From Colius striatus (lineage: Eukaryota > Chordata > Aves > Coliiformes > Coliidae), in contig NC_084761.1 of the NCBI RefSeq assembly GCF_028858725.1, positions 34,812,501-34,876,500 of the forward strand: a stretch of DNA of 64,000 bases, written 5' to 3'. Below, piece by piece: positions 23,881-36,446 of this stretch; position 1 is the stretch's first letter; each line of letters starts with the position of its first letter. The position numbers were made by a program, and so were the translations under genes. The notes below the pieces were generated by a model that worked only from the letters and a program-made list of their open reading frames with translations, was not told the origin of the DNA and ran no database searches.

Positions 23881-24299
23881 TGTCCCAAGCATGCAGATTA
23901 TTAACAAACGAAAAGGCACGAAAGAGCTGGGGAGTGTGAGGGGACAGAGGCGTCGGAGACTCCGAGAGACCCGGAGCTGGCACTGGGCAGCCCCTCGGCC
24001 CCGCTACCCGGGGCGGGAAAGGGCTGAAGCCCAGGCGCGCTTTGTTTTGGGAGACAATAAGCTGCCGAGACCTAACGAGGATGCCTGTCTCTTCCGTTGA
24101 TCTTTCGCCAGATCTCTCCAAGAGCTAATGTCTGTATGGTGTGTCCCCCTCCCCATCTATACTATCACTCCCCCACTTGCTTTCACGTGCATCTTTTGCA
24201 GACATCAGATCTATACGTAGAGAGGCTCACGCTGCCCACGTCGGGCTTTGCCTGCATTAAAACAACAACAACAACTCCTCTGCGTGTACGGTGAGGAAA

Positions 24300-24740
24300 A
24301 AGATCTAGGCTTCTTTGCCTTTATCAATTGCAATTAGCTGGACAGTCTTCCTCCTCTTCCCTTGCTCCAGTCTGGGATGATAATTAAAATTTAATGAAGC
24401 CTGGGAGTAGCAGAGCTCTGTCTGGGGACTATGGAATAGAATATTTTAACTGTACATTTACACCGAGTGTCTGGCTTCAAAGACGTGACTGCTTTTAATC
24501 TCGAATTAGAAAACCACAGACCTGAAATTAAATATTAGCCACCCCCAGCTCCTTTGCCTTCCCGCCACACTGTCACGCGTGTGTTTGCCTGCCACACACC
24601 CACGTCTCGAGTCTCCAATTACCCCCGCGTGAATTATTGATGGCTTTGATAGGGTGCGGATTTTTCTTCTTTTTTTTCTTCTTCTTTTTTTTTTTTTTAA
24701 TAGGGTTAATGCAATATTAATTGCTCCGAGCTGCTATAAG
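24300..24740. promoter_or_regulatory. AT-rich block with POU4-like motif ATGCAATATTAAT
   Basis: Includes CAATTGCAATTAGC, GATAATTAAAATTTAATG and, at 24709-24721, ATGCAATATTAAT, close to POU IV recognition sequences. A T/C-rich tract (about 24660-24698) precedes it. Enhancer role inferred. Confidence 0.35.
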
Positions 24741-24823
24741 AATGCGCCGCGTTTTTCCAGGAACAAATCGATGGATCGGGGCAGCGAGCGCGGAGCAGGA
24801 GGCGCAGCCCCAGGGCCGCCCGG
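24735..24823 (+). ncRNA. Candidate first exon of an unannotated transcript
   Basis: TATAAG at 24735 lies about 85 bases upstream of a strong donor (CGG/GTGAGT, exon end 24823). A start site near 24765 would fit the TATA spacing. No known gene recognised; splice and promoter signals only. Confidence 0.25.
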
Positions 24824-26015
24824 GTGAGTATGGCCGCTGGCGGGGCCCTCCTCTCTACTCCCGCGCCCCTTCCCGCAGGTCACCGGACGGGGAGGCGCGG
24901 AGAAGGATGAGGAGGTTATAGGTACTTCTCCTCAAATCTTCTCTCGGGTAGGGGGAGGTTGATGGCCCGGGGAAGGGCAGGGGGGAGGCCCGTCCCTCTC
25001 CGGCTTGGTCACCCCGTACCATGGTGATGACATGTCCCAACAACCACCCCGGTCCCGCTGGTTTTGTGGTCCCAGAACAGTACTCGGGGGAGAACGGGGG
25101 AGAGAGGGACAATGCTCCCCTCCTCCCTTTATTACTATTGTTATTTTGGCAGGCGAGACCCCCAGACCTTCCCGGAAGAGGGATTCCAGAGCCCGGCGTC
25201 GCAGGACGGGAACCTGCCCGGTGGCTGCGGCTCGGCGTTTCCCGCGAAGGTAAATGCGGTTTTTGGAGGGGAGAAGGACACCCCAAAAGTAAGTGGGACG
25301 GAGGGGAAAGAAAAAGATTCTCAACTCATCAACTGAAAAAAAAAAATCCCCAAGAAAACTCTGTGGGTTCCCACAGACACCTGGGAGCCCCCTCCCGTGG
25401 CGGGAGCGTTGCTGACCTGCTCGGGCGGCTTGTCGTGGGCCGGAGGCAGCCGCTGGGTCCCGGACAGGGCGGAGTGGGTCACACCTTTCCCGTCCTGGGG
25501 CTGGGCCGCAGCTGGCACTTGTTGCTAAAAATATCAAAAGCAAGAAAAAACCACAAACAATCCCAACTAAAATCTTACTCCAAAACTCGACACAACTCCC
25601 GCCCCCCCCACCAAAAAAAAAAAAATCGAGGAAGAAAACAGGCGCTTGCAGAAGCTTCGGGGGGCAGCTGGGACCCGGGAGCGGGTCTGTCTGCAGCAGC
25701 GGCTTCGCAGCTGGGCCCCCACCCCAGCCCTCCGCGCCCGCGGAGCCCGCGGGGCGCAGAGCTGCCCGGCCCGGCCCCAAACCCTGCAGGCAGGGCTGCA
25801 CCCTCCCCTTCCCAACCATACCCAGGGACGAGCCTTCGGTCTCCTCCCTCTCCCCCAACAAAGCCTCTTGGCTGCCGGGGGAGTGGTGGGGCCGGAGGAA
25901 GAGGGGGGAAATGGGACAGGCGCGGAGCCCCGTGGTGTTTCCGCGGCGGGCGGAGCTGGGGGCTTTTTCCCGGCGCGGCGGGTCTCGCCTCTCTCCTCGC
26001 CTCTCCGTTTATACA
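24740..26015. promoter_or_regulatory. CpG-rich block further downstream of POU4F2
   Basis: GC-rich, CG-frequent DNA containing the candidate spliced exons. Long open frames on both strands are compositional. Confidence 0.4.
25153..25249 (+). ncRNA. Candidate second exon of the unannotated transcript
   Basis: A pyrimidine-rich tract and TTTTGGCAG acceptor end at 25152; the donor AAG/GTAAAT follows 25249. The 97-base segment is GC-rich. Joined to the upstream candidate exon it stays open but Arg-rich, which GC-rich noncoding DNA also produces, so a noncoding RNA is the safer reading. Confidence 0.22.
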
Positions 26016-26240
26016 GAACAGGATCATTTACATAAAGTCCTTAAGGCAAATAACTGTTGGGGCTCTAATTTATATCTGATCGAAAATTAGCCGTCATTAT
26101 GCGCTCCATTAGCAGCGTCTTTAATGTGCTTCTAAGCACCATTTGTCAAGCGGCTTGTTAATATCCTTCAAGTCTTTAAAGTTGAGAGCTCATTAAAGAG
26201 TGCGCTCTGTTATTGATGTAATTTAGATGAGTTTGGAAGA
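26016..26240. promoter_or_regulatory. AT-rich candidate conserved noncoding element
   Basis: About 225 bases of non-repetitive AT-rich sequence between CpG-rich blocks, with TAATTTATATCTG, GTCATTATGCGC, CATTAGCAGCG and CTTGTTAATATCC. Looks like a developmental enhancer by composition and position; not verified. Confidence 0.35.
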
Positions 26241-26249
26241 GCGAGTACA

Positions 26250-27250
26250 CCGCGGACAACCTGGATGAGCGGGGATAAGCTGCCCTCCCACCCCCTCCCC
26301 GGAGGGCTGGGGGTAGCGGCACCCCGGTGCGACGGCCCATCACCGTGGCAGCAGGCCCTGGGCGGGAGCGGTCCGGGGCTCGCCTCTGGCTGGGGATGCC
26401 CCGTCAACGGGAGACCGGGAGGGGGTGGGGGGAAACCTCTTTTGGCTGGGGCAGAGTAAACCCGCTTAATGATGTGCAGACATCATTCCGCCGTCTCTCC
26501 CCCACTCCATCGGAAGAGCATAAAGGCCAATAAATCACCTCTGCTGGTTATCTGAAAATCCATCTATTCTGTCCAGTTTGTGGTGGTTTTTTTGTTGTTG
26601 TTGTTATTTTATTTTTTTCCCTCTCTGCTGGTGCTGACCGCTTTGGTGCAACACGACGAAGCCACCCCACGAAAGGGAGATGCCAGGGAGCGTCCCGCCA
26701 GGTCTCCCCGGAGCAGCTCTCCCTGTGCGGCGGCGGGTCCCGACCGCCTCCGGAGATCCGCTCTGCCCGTCCCCGACCGAAATCCTGCTGAAAACCAGGC
26801 GGTGAGGAGGAAGACCCGGCTGAGCTGTGTGTCCGACCCCCCCATCCCCCTACCCCAGGCGGTGCGGAGAGGAGTGGGGGCTTGCGGGGAGGGTTCTCCC
26901 CTGCGCCGCCATCCCCAGGCTTCCCCCGGGCGAAAGCAATAAAGCGGGTAATTAGACTGCTAAAGACGGATGTAAATAACGGGGAGGAGGCGGCGGTGAC
27001 AGCCGTGCGGCAAGGCCGGCACTCCCCGGGGAAGGGACACGGAACTTTGCAGCGAGCGCCCCGAGGCCTCGGTGACGGGAGCTCGCTGGCCCGATCGCCG
27101 CCTGTGAGGAGGACTCTCGCCACTCATTGGAAAGGCCCCTTTGCCTCCGGAACCCCCCAGAGCGTACGGGTCAGCGGCCGGGGCAGAGAGGACTGCCCGG
27201 GGGGTGGCACGAGGATGGGGCGAGGGGGATGGGAGGGTGAGGTGGGTGCA
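26250..27250. promoter_or_regulatory. Last CpG-rich block of the POU4F2 domain
   Basis: GC-rich DNA that fades into ordinary intergenic sequence near 27.3 kb. A short AT-richer patch (about 26455-26640) contains CTTAATGATG and CAATAAATCACC. No recognisable gene. Confidence 0.35.
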
Positions 27251-30200
27251 GCGGCCTTTGAAACTCTGCTGCAGCCCAGTGAACCCCTGGCATAAGTACC
27301 TCCCACCCTCCCAGGAACTCTAACTGGCTTTCCACTCAGACTTGTGTCAAAGGGGTATTTACCCCAGCACACAGTTCTAAGGACCCACTAACACCCATGG
27401 GAACATTTATCTCCTCTCCAGCCAGGAGTGATGTGTAAACAGCCATGGAACTGCATCCAGCCCTTCCCACCTCAGGGGCAGCGAGTGAGGGAGGAGGCCC
27501 CATCTGTGCTGGGGGCAGTTGCAGACAGTCTTGGCCTCACACACAAGGGAGAGTGGCTCCTAAAGAACTGGACACATCTTCTGCAGATTGCAAGGTCATC
27601 ATCAGCAATGTGAGCTGTCTCCTAGAGCCGCTGCCAATATACTGGTCTCAGGTGCTCTCTGGACAGAAGAAAATATTTTCAGGACAAGGAGTGAAAGCAT
27701 TACCCCAGGCAAGCAAAAACATGAGGCACAAAGGGCCACCAGAAGGCCAGAGGTTGATGTGTTGATTTTACTGGCAGATGTGCTTATGGTTATTGCTACC
27801 AGGAACATGGAGGAGATGTAGAGCAGCAGCACGTTGCCATGCACATAGAATGGCTGTTTTTCCTTGTCCATTTGCATGAGGTATTTGGGGATCAAGTCCT
27901 CTTGGTGTGTGTCTGGAAGCACTTGTGTGGCCTTCTGGGTTTGAGATGGGCTCATTGCATGGTGCAAAACTTTCTTACCCATCTGCTCACTTGAAACCCT
28001 CTTGCCTGTGGCACCACATTAATTTGGAAGGAAAGTGATGGAAGTAGGTGTGATAAATTTAGCATTGAGAACAGGCCAAGGAGATAGTCTTGTCTGTGTT
28101 TAAAAGCCATTCGAAAACATTGTATCAAACTTATCTAGGGAGGTCAGCCTGTTTCAGATGGGGAGGGAAAGCCATAAAAAAGTCTCATGTTGTGATGATG
28201 ACATTTTATAGTAGCAACAGTTGCAGCTTTTAAGCAAGGGTCTTATTTTGTAGGCAGAAATGGATGAGCAGCCTTGAATGAGGTGTGTACAGGTCCCATT
28301 CCCATCCTGAAAATGGCTGTGACTCTTGTGGGGGCTGTTTGGGCAGACACACATGTGGCAGCACCCACTGGGCAGCAATGTGAAGGCCCATGAGCTAAAG
28401 AAGAATGTGATGAGGTGAGCTTGTGCAAATCTTGGCAATAATAAAAGCCTCAGTCCTACAGGTGCACACAAACACACACACACACACACACTTGCACACT
28501 TTGCTAGACAAAAGAAAAAAAAAAGCAAAGGGTGTCACCTTTTAAAATTGTTTTTACATCCTGAGTTGTAAAATTTCTTTCCTTATGACCCTTCATTTTA
28601 GAAATGTAGATTAATTACGAACACACTCTTAAATTGCAGCATCTTTAAAAATGGCTACAAATGGACAAGTCTGGCACCCTGATACATTACTCTCCCAAGT
28701 TTCTTGTACTTCAATACCTTATGTGAAGATGGCCAGTAACCTTTCCTGCTGCTCTTTCCTCCCACAGAAGAGGCATTGCCATTGTGGAGGCCTGGCTAGG
28801 ATCCCCTAATTGCTGCAGCTCACCCGTGATGGCTGGGGTGACCGTCTGCTGTCTGTTACCCTCCTACCTGGTTGCAGGTTAAACTGATTCAGCTTCCATC
28901 GATGGACAGGCACGAGGTGGATGTGAGCAGTGTACTGGTGGGCAGCGGAAGCGCAACACATCTGGTTCCTGTCTCTGTACCCAGGTTAATGCCTTGTTTG
29001 CTCAGGAAGGCTGGGGAAACACTCATCTCTCCCAGCTGGGATGGTTGTGTTTAGAGAGGGATGACGGTCAGTGAAGCCCAGGCTGCACAACTTCTTCTGG
29101 CCCTGCTGAGGACATTATTAAAACCCAGAGCTGAGGCTTGTGGCAATATCTGCACTAGTAGAAGAGTATAATAATCCTCCCAGTATAGCAGAGGGGATGA
29201 GATCCCAGGAGGCCACCTAGTACAGCCCTCCTGGAGCCCTGGCTAGCATCACAGATCAGCACATCCTGACTGTGCCTACATCTGGAAACAAAGCAGGACA
29301 GGGGCACCAGCCTGGCCACAGATGGCCCCACCTCTACTGAGCTGGCCAGAGCCAACAAACACCCTCCCAAGCAATGCTTGACCATGGGCTGGAGACAGTA
29401 CCTGCTCCAAACAGGCAGTTTTATTGTGCCCACACAATTCTGGGGAAGGAGAGGAAGAGTGGACAGTCATTTAGCAGTCATGCAATACCACTTGGCCCCA
29501 GGGCTGGAGAATGGTTTCCAGATGGTTCTGCAGACTGACAGGACACTGAAGACTACTCATCACTTAAAGGTTTTTCTTTTCCATAGAGCCTCTCCTCCCC
29601 TTGGGGAGATCAGGCTGTGTTTGGCTCAGATTGGAAAACCAGTGCCTCTCCCCTCAACCTGCTGAGCTGCTTTGTCCCCTTGATTTAGCCAGCATTACTT
29701 TTAACTTAGTGAATAGTCTGGATCAGAGCCAGCCAGCCAGCCAGTCCAGGGGCTCTTGCCCAGACACAGGTTTGTGAGTCAACAGCACCAGGACTTGCTG
29801 AGGTCCAGACCTTGCCAAGGATCTTACTGCTCATCCTTTGGACAAGCCCAGAGCAGCCCTGTGTGCCCGCTGACCCTCACATGCGTGTCGATGAGCAGTG
29901 ACAGGGCAGACATGGGCTGGAGCCAAGCATCTGTTCTTCTGGGCAGCTCACAGCTTACCAGGCAGGCCCAGAAGATAGGGAGAGGGTTCTACTTTTTTAG
30001 ACAGCTGTTAAAATGTTTTCATTTAATCAGCCGTGGGTGTGTACCTTGGCTAAACAGCTGGCATCCAAGCTGATACACAGGGATGTGTAATTTTGATTCT
30101 TACCTTTCTGTTTCAAAGCTGTCTCATTTTGAGCACTTTGATCCAAAGACTACAATTACTGTGGCATATTTATGTATATGACATTTTCATCAACACCTTT

Positions 30201-33200
30201 ATTTGTTTTTGCAAAATACATCACTTAGATGGTTTCTAGTGCTGAGGTAGTGGTTCTTCATGAAGGAAAACACACTGCCAAACTCCAACACTCACGTGTG
30301 CTGCAATAGTCCCCTTTTACGCACGTCAGGCTCGAGTTGCAAGAGCAGTGGCAATGAGTGGAAGACAATACACAGAAAAGGGAAAACAGTGCTGTTGGGA
30401 GTGACAGGGTATTTAACACTGTGTCTCAAGAGACTGGCTGGTTTTTTTTTTTTAAGTTTTTTATTTTGTCTTTGTTTATTTCCCTAGAGATCTACAGTTC
30501 TTTTTGTGTCTTTATGTCAATTCAGTGCTTTTGCCTCTTTCTCTGACAGTATCAGAGTGCCTTGTGGTATATCTCCACAACATTCCCTGAAGGCAGGGAC
30601 ATGCTGCTACCCCACCTTAAGGCAACAGAAAACAGAGAAGTTTGGGATGAGTGAGAAACTATAAAGAAGACTCCCAAGTCCTAGGAGAGCATTAGAACCA
30701 GGGAATCCTGCCCCATCTGAGAATGCCTCCAAACAGCTGAACGAGTAATGTCCTTGAATAACTTACTCCCAGGACACTGGGAGTATGGCATGACACCGGA
30801 ACACCCATTCACCTCACACTTCAGCAAGAACTGGTTTATTTCCCCATCAGTAGCACAGAAGTAGTTTTTAAAACTTGGTCTCAGGGTTAGTGCAGGTGGG
30901 AAGCAGGGTGGCAGTGGAACAGTGAAAGCTCACTTCCCTCGTGAGTCTTTTGGTTGGGTTCTCTGGTGTCAAATAAGGCATAAAGTCTAACTGATGCTTT
31001 TCCCAAAGATGGAACATTAATAAAGCCTCTTGCCTGGGCCAGGCTTTCTGGTACATGTGTGATTTTCTGCCTTTTCCCTGGTGTGGGAGACACATGGGGT
31101 CTGTCCACTCTGTTAGATGCTTTGCTGCACGAAATCTGTGGAGGTATATTCACAGTTAAACCTTTTTTTCCTGTCTGTTCTATTGGATTGAAGTGGGTTT
31201 AAAACAGTTCTAAAACCTGTTTGTGGCTGGGGGAGACATAGATAGAGTTACAAACAGACAGGGACAGCTATGCGAAGCATGGTCCTCCAGGCTTTCCTCA
31301 GGAAGCTGAGCCACCAGTGACTGTGCCACTTGAAGAAGAGATGCTGCTTGGGTGAACATTTTAACACCTGTGATATCTTCACCCTTTCTTGCTTCACAGA
31401 TTGCTTCTATTGCAAAGGTCTTCATTCTCCCAATGCAGTGGCTGCCTGAATGCAGCTCTGCTCTCTGAGGCTGGTTTTAAGTGAGCTGCCCTGCACACAG
31501 ACAGATGCAAACAGCTCTGTTATCCACATGGAAGAGGACACTTCTGTAGCAACAATTTGAACATTCTCACCAATAGTTTTAGAAGGCCTTGGGTTTCACA
31601 TTAAGAGAGCTCTGACTGATGTTAAGATTTAACTGAGAAACCTCAAAAAGTTAAATTGAAAAAAAAAAGTTTATTCATTTAAAAAGTATTCTTACAGAGG
31701 CATTACCAAGGCTGTTCAGTTCTCCTTTTTAGAAAATATTGCTTCAGCACATCCAAACCCTGAATTCCTGTGAAGGAAGCACTGACACCAAGCCTCTCCT
31801 CATGCCCTCAGATCCCTTCTTCTCTCCTTTATCTTTCCAAACACACCTATGGCTGTTGGTGAGCAAATTTTCTTGCCTAGAGGAAATCAGCAGCTGACCT
31901 AGCTGTCAGGCTGCTCTAGCAAGTTTTGTGAAGAGTCTCATCCAGTAAGACTGTTTTAAGCATGACAATCTTTAAACTGTCCTTGGTTGAGCAGCAAAAA
32001 AAACTCAGAAGTTGTTTACCATATAATTGTATCCTACACACAGGAAAGAAGAAAACCACCTGCAATTACAAGAGGGAGAACAAATATATAAAATAATGTT
32101 TCATTTTAAGTCCAGGCTTTCTAGGAAGAAGATGATACTCCACCTTTCCTCTCATTTCAAAATTGCAAAACTTTCCTTGATCTGGGGAAGCACTGTGCTC
32201 AGATTAAGGCCAAATATGATAGACCAATATCTCAGAACATGTGTAGCTCTTCATTTTGAGGTGTCTGTGGGCACTTTTGGCTGACATTTTATCACACTTG
32301 AATCTTTTTTTCCACTGAAGCAGAATCACTCTCATACACTGTAAAACAATGTTGCTATCTTACACTCTATGCTGTAGCTAAAACATGTACATGCAGCCTC
32401 ATCTTTTTATTTATTGTGTCAAAAATCTCTTCAATGCCAGCTGTATAATAGTGTCACATGTAGTAGTCATCATATTGCCCTGTTGACATCCCCAGGTTAG
32501 AAGTACTCCACTTTTCTGAAGATGAAAATACTCCTGGAGTACAAAACTGCCAGAAGAATATCAACTGTAATTAGGAATCTAAATTAAATATACAGTATCA
32601 TGGCATTTTCAATATTACATTTCTGTGGCAAGTTTTTCCATTGTGCATCGTCAGTCACGTTGGGACAATTCGTTAAATAATGTAGAGGCACTTTATCATG
32701 GAACAACATTTGAGATGATTTACAGCTCCTTCTTTTAGCAGCACACCTGTAAATTGCTATAAATAATGCTAACCCCTGTTAAGGAGACATCAGGGTACTT
32801 CCAGGCTGAGAGAATTAATGGGTAGGCAGTTGTGGATGATACTGGGTAAAAGCACTGCCAGTATACAGATGATCAGATTGCTCTGGTGTACACATTCACC
32901 ACCAAGCCTCACAGTCAGGCCTGAAGATGAAGGTCCGAGTTTCTGAAGACATTTAGTAGTAGACTGGTGTACAGAGATCAGTGATATTCTAGACTTAAAC
33001 ACCTTTTATTTTTCTTGAGAGTGCAATGTGACTTCTACAAATCATCTCTTTGCAGCAAAGTTTAGTTAGAAATAGCTCATAACCCTTACTTCGCATCTGT
33101 ATCAAGTCTTCATTTGGCAGGCATGGAAATTTAACAATGAGGGAAGGGTATGAAGCCAAGTAGACAGACCAAAATCCCAGGCTATAGTAATAAAGAGCAA

Positions 33201-33632
33201 ATCATGATACATCATTGGTTGCTGAAAACTAGGGAAAACTGCTGTGAAGTCAGGCTTAAACACAGAAACAGAACTTATAAAAAGAGCTTAAACTTGTTCA
33301 CATGCACAAAGCCCACGTGTTTACTCAGTTTCCTTTTTCCTAGGAGCATACACAACCGTACAACCATTTTGGAGATGGGACTTTGGTTAGTAAGCAGTTT
33401 CAGACAACCAGAGAAAACAGATGGTGATTCCTGGTAAAGAAGAAACTCTGTAAACCAGCTTTTTGGCGATGTAGGAGGTGGGTGAATGAGCTTCTGCAGA
33501 ACCAAATGTTAGTCAAATTTGTGAAAACAAAGAGGAGACAGAAGGAAGAGGAAGAAAGCAAATGTGTACAAGGAAAAGTGGGGAATAAAGTGCAGATGAG
33601 AAAGGAATACAGCAGGCTCAAAATCTCTGTTG
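27251..33632. other. Intergenic, no gene recognised
   Basis: Moderate GC falling to AT-rich. Open frames up to about 125 codons lack recognisable domains. Contains only the (CA)n at 28465 and a T-run near 30441. Confidence 0.5.
28465..28491 (+). repeat. (CA)n microsatellite
   Basis: CACACAAACACACAC... with one AA interruption. Confidence 0.9.
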
Positions 33633-33637
33633 TACTG

Positions 33638-34737
33638 TGTTATGGTTTGACATGAAGCTGTTTCTGGTAAGGGGGAAGGGACTGTAAAGATGGCTGCTCT
33701 CCCCAGCTCTGGGCCAGACTTTCTGGGACTGAGCCAATTAGATGCCTCCAAGACCACTTTTTAAGCAGAAGCCAGAAGAGGAGGCTTCTTCCCGTTTCTT
33801 CCTTCTTCTGTCCCTTTCTTCTTCTTTTCTGGCTGGTGGTGGTGCAAGGAGTGGGAAGAGTGAGAGAAACAGCCATGCAAATTCCAAGGTCAGTGAGGAA
33901 AGAGAGGAGGAGATGTGCTGGAGCAGAAACTCCCCTGCATTCTGTGGAGAGGACTGGTGAAGCACTGATTTGTCTGCATTTCCTTAAAGGCCCTGCATCA
34001 GGGGCAGTGATTCTCTTCATTAAAGACCCCATGCCAGGGGCAGTGACTATGGCCAGAGAAGGCTGTGTCCTGTGTGAGGGATCCAATATTCACAGGAGCT
34101 GTAGCTATGGGGAAGAAACTACACCAAAGCAGCTCATTAAAATTAGGCCATGTCCTGAGGGAGAGACCCTGTATTGGCAGAATCTGTAGCTGCTGGGAAG
34201 AACCCACACCAGAGAAGTTTGCTAAGGACTGCATCCCGTGGGAGGGACCCTGTATCAGAGCAGGGGAAGAATGCCAGGAGTTGTCCTCATCTGAGAAGAG
34301 AGAAGCAACAGAGCCCATCTGTGAGAGACTGACCATGTCCCCCATTCCCTGCCCCCTGCCCCTGAGCTGTTGAAGGGGGAGGAGGTAGAGATATCAGGAG
34401 CAGTGAGCTGGACCCAGGAAGAAAGGAGGGATGGGGGAGGGAGATCTTAAAGTGCTGGTTGTAATTTTCTCATCATCCTACTCCCTTTTTGCTTTTATTC
34501 CATTCTGTTTCTCATAGATAATAAACTTTCCTACTTTCCTCTCTAAGTTGAGTACTGGAGTCTGTTTTGCCTGGAACTGTAATTGGCAGCGAGCCCTTCC
34601 CTGTCCTCGTCTTAATCCACAACAACCTTACTTATCTTTTCCCTCCCATTTTGCTGGGGCCTCTACCATCCTAATGAGGGTGGGGGTGAATGTGGGGCAC
34701 TGAGTGAGAGACTGTCACGCTGGGCCAAACCATGACA
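33638..34737 (+). mobile_element. Solo LTR of an avian ERVL-like endogenous retrovirus (copy 1)
   Basis: 1100 bp beginning TGTTATGGTTTG and ending AAACCATGACA, so the ends are TG...CA and inverted-complementary. It is flanked by a perfect 5-bp target duplication TACTG (33633-33637 and 34738-34742). CCAAT at 33734 and TTTTTAAG near 33757 fit U3 promoter elements; AATAAA at 34520-34525 fits the polyadenylation signal. The centre has imperfect internal repeats (GGACCCTGTATCAG-type). No internal viral genes are present, so it is the product of LTR-LTR recombination. The 5-bp duplication and termini fit class III (ERVL-like) elements; the family name is inference. Confidence 0.9.
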
Positions 34738-34742
34738 TACTG

Positions 34743-35555
34743 TAATTTGTATTTGGATCTCAACCCAATGCCCTTCTGCTGGGGAGGAAGATTCTAACTT
34801 AGTTCTGATGTGAATATCCCTCTATCTGATGAATGATTTTTTTTTTAATGCTGTATGTGCAGAAAGGTGAGAAAAGAGGATCATGCTCCTAACCAAGGAA
34901 CTGGCCATGGCAAAACAGATGAAATCATGGAAAGTACTTTCCCCCCAAATTGGTGATGATTATGCAGGGATGCCAAAAAAAAGAAACAGCTAAAGATGGC
35001 AGGAATACTTTAGGAAATCAATGTTTTCTGTTCGTAAAACTATTAAAAGCACTTGTGTTTCAAAGGTGTCAAAGATTATCTACAGGTAGAAATTCAAAAG
35101 GCCTGTGTACAACCATCAGGTCTGAAGATCAGTTCTAGCCTACCATATGCAGAATTTTGCTTCAGCTTGCAGCATCTGTGGAGGTTTTGAAGCCTTTGCT
35201 TGGGAACTCAAGTGATGACCTGAAAAATGCAGTTTCTATTGCAGGAAAGCTATTGCAGGAAAACAGTTTTAGCATACACCTTGAAAAACTTCAAAGGCTC
35301 AGAAATCAAAGGGAGAAGTCAAAGGACTTTGCCTTCATTGAACACAGCTCTCAGTAGGACTTCTTGGTCTAGGACTTCTTGATTTGACACAATGCATATG
35401 TTGACCATATTTAAAGCAGAAAATGTACATGTGCTGCTCTCACAGAACGCAGAACTTAAACTATGACATGAGACTTTTTGTCCATTCATACAGCTGTGTG
35501 GGGCCATTGCAGCACTACAAAGGCAGAGGAATGCTTTGCTGTGTTAGGAAGGATG
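34743..35555. other. Intergenic, nothing recognised
   Basis: Unique-looking AT-rich DNA between LTR copy 1 and a CR1 fragment. Confidence 0.5.
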
Positions 35556-35797
35556 AATCTGAGGAAATGGCCTCAAGTTGCAGCAGAGGAGTCTTGCATG
35601 GGATATTAGGAAGAACTTTTTCACTGGGAGGGTTATTAAACTGAGCCCCCATCTCTGGAGATATTTAAAAGATGTGTAGATGGGGTGCTGAGGGACATGG
35701 TTTAGTGATGGGCTTGGTGGTGTTAGGTTGGTGGTTTGACTCAATGATCTTTAAAGGTCTTTTCCAATTAAAGTGATTCTAAGATTGTATGAATTCA
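35556..35797 (+). mobile_element. CR1 3' fragment
   Basis: GGAAATGGCCTCAAGTTGC, GATATTAGGAAGAACTTTTT, then GACTCAATGATCTTTAAAGG and a degenerate GATTCTAAGATTGTATG tail. Confidence 0.85.
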
Positions 35798-36446
35798 TGC
35801 AGCACACAGCACAGCCTTGCAGCGGTGTAGACCCTGTCCTCTGTGGGGGTGTAGCTGTTACTCACCTGATGTGGCCACCTCCAGGCAGCCGCGTGCTAGG
35901 CCATGTTCTCTGGAGTACACCTGGCATTTGGCTGAACTGAACTGACTCTTTTTCTGTCTTGCTTAGTTGATACTATGACAGGGTCATCATGTGCAGCCCA
36001 GGAGTTTGGCTGTGGTTTCATGTGCTCTTTCAGCTGACGAAGACCACAATATATTTCCAGTATCTTTTTTCTTTGAAAAAATAGTTTACTCTTCTCTCAC
36101 AGACCTGAAGATATTTCAGCCATGTCTGATATTAAGAAATGTACATCAGGGAACGCAGAAATTAATCACACTGTTAGACAGTGAGATTAAGTGCATTGTC
36201 TCTCTGATGGAAATACCACTACTCCCTACAGCAGTTTGTAGACTCTCGTAGAAACAGGAGGGTGACTAAGGCAAGCATGCTTTTTGCAAATATATTAGTT
36301 TAGGGCTTTTATTCTTTTACTTCACTCACCTTCACAGCCTGTTTTTTATACGCTTTTCATATCTTTTCTCCTACAGGCATATCAGTGAGACTTGTTCATG
36401 GTATTGTGCCTTAATTGTAATGAGTATGCAGTGCCAACACTGGTTG
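35798..36446. other. Spacer between two inverted CR1 fragments
   Basis: No gene or repeat recognised. Confidence 0.5.

Noticed and set aside
25021-26079. 352-codon plus-strand and 309-codon minus-strand frames downstream of POU4F2
   Set aside because: Compositional open frames in CpG-rich DNA, overlapping each other on opposite strands, without known motifs. Only the splice-site signals at 24823-25249 were kept, at low confidence.
27602-27982. Minus-strand frame of 126 codons
   Set aside because: No domain, no conserved motif and no splice or promoter support; length is within what chance allows in 64 kb.
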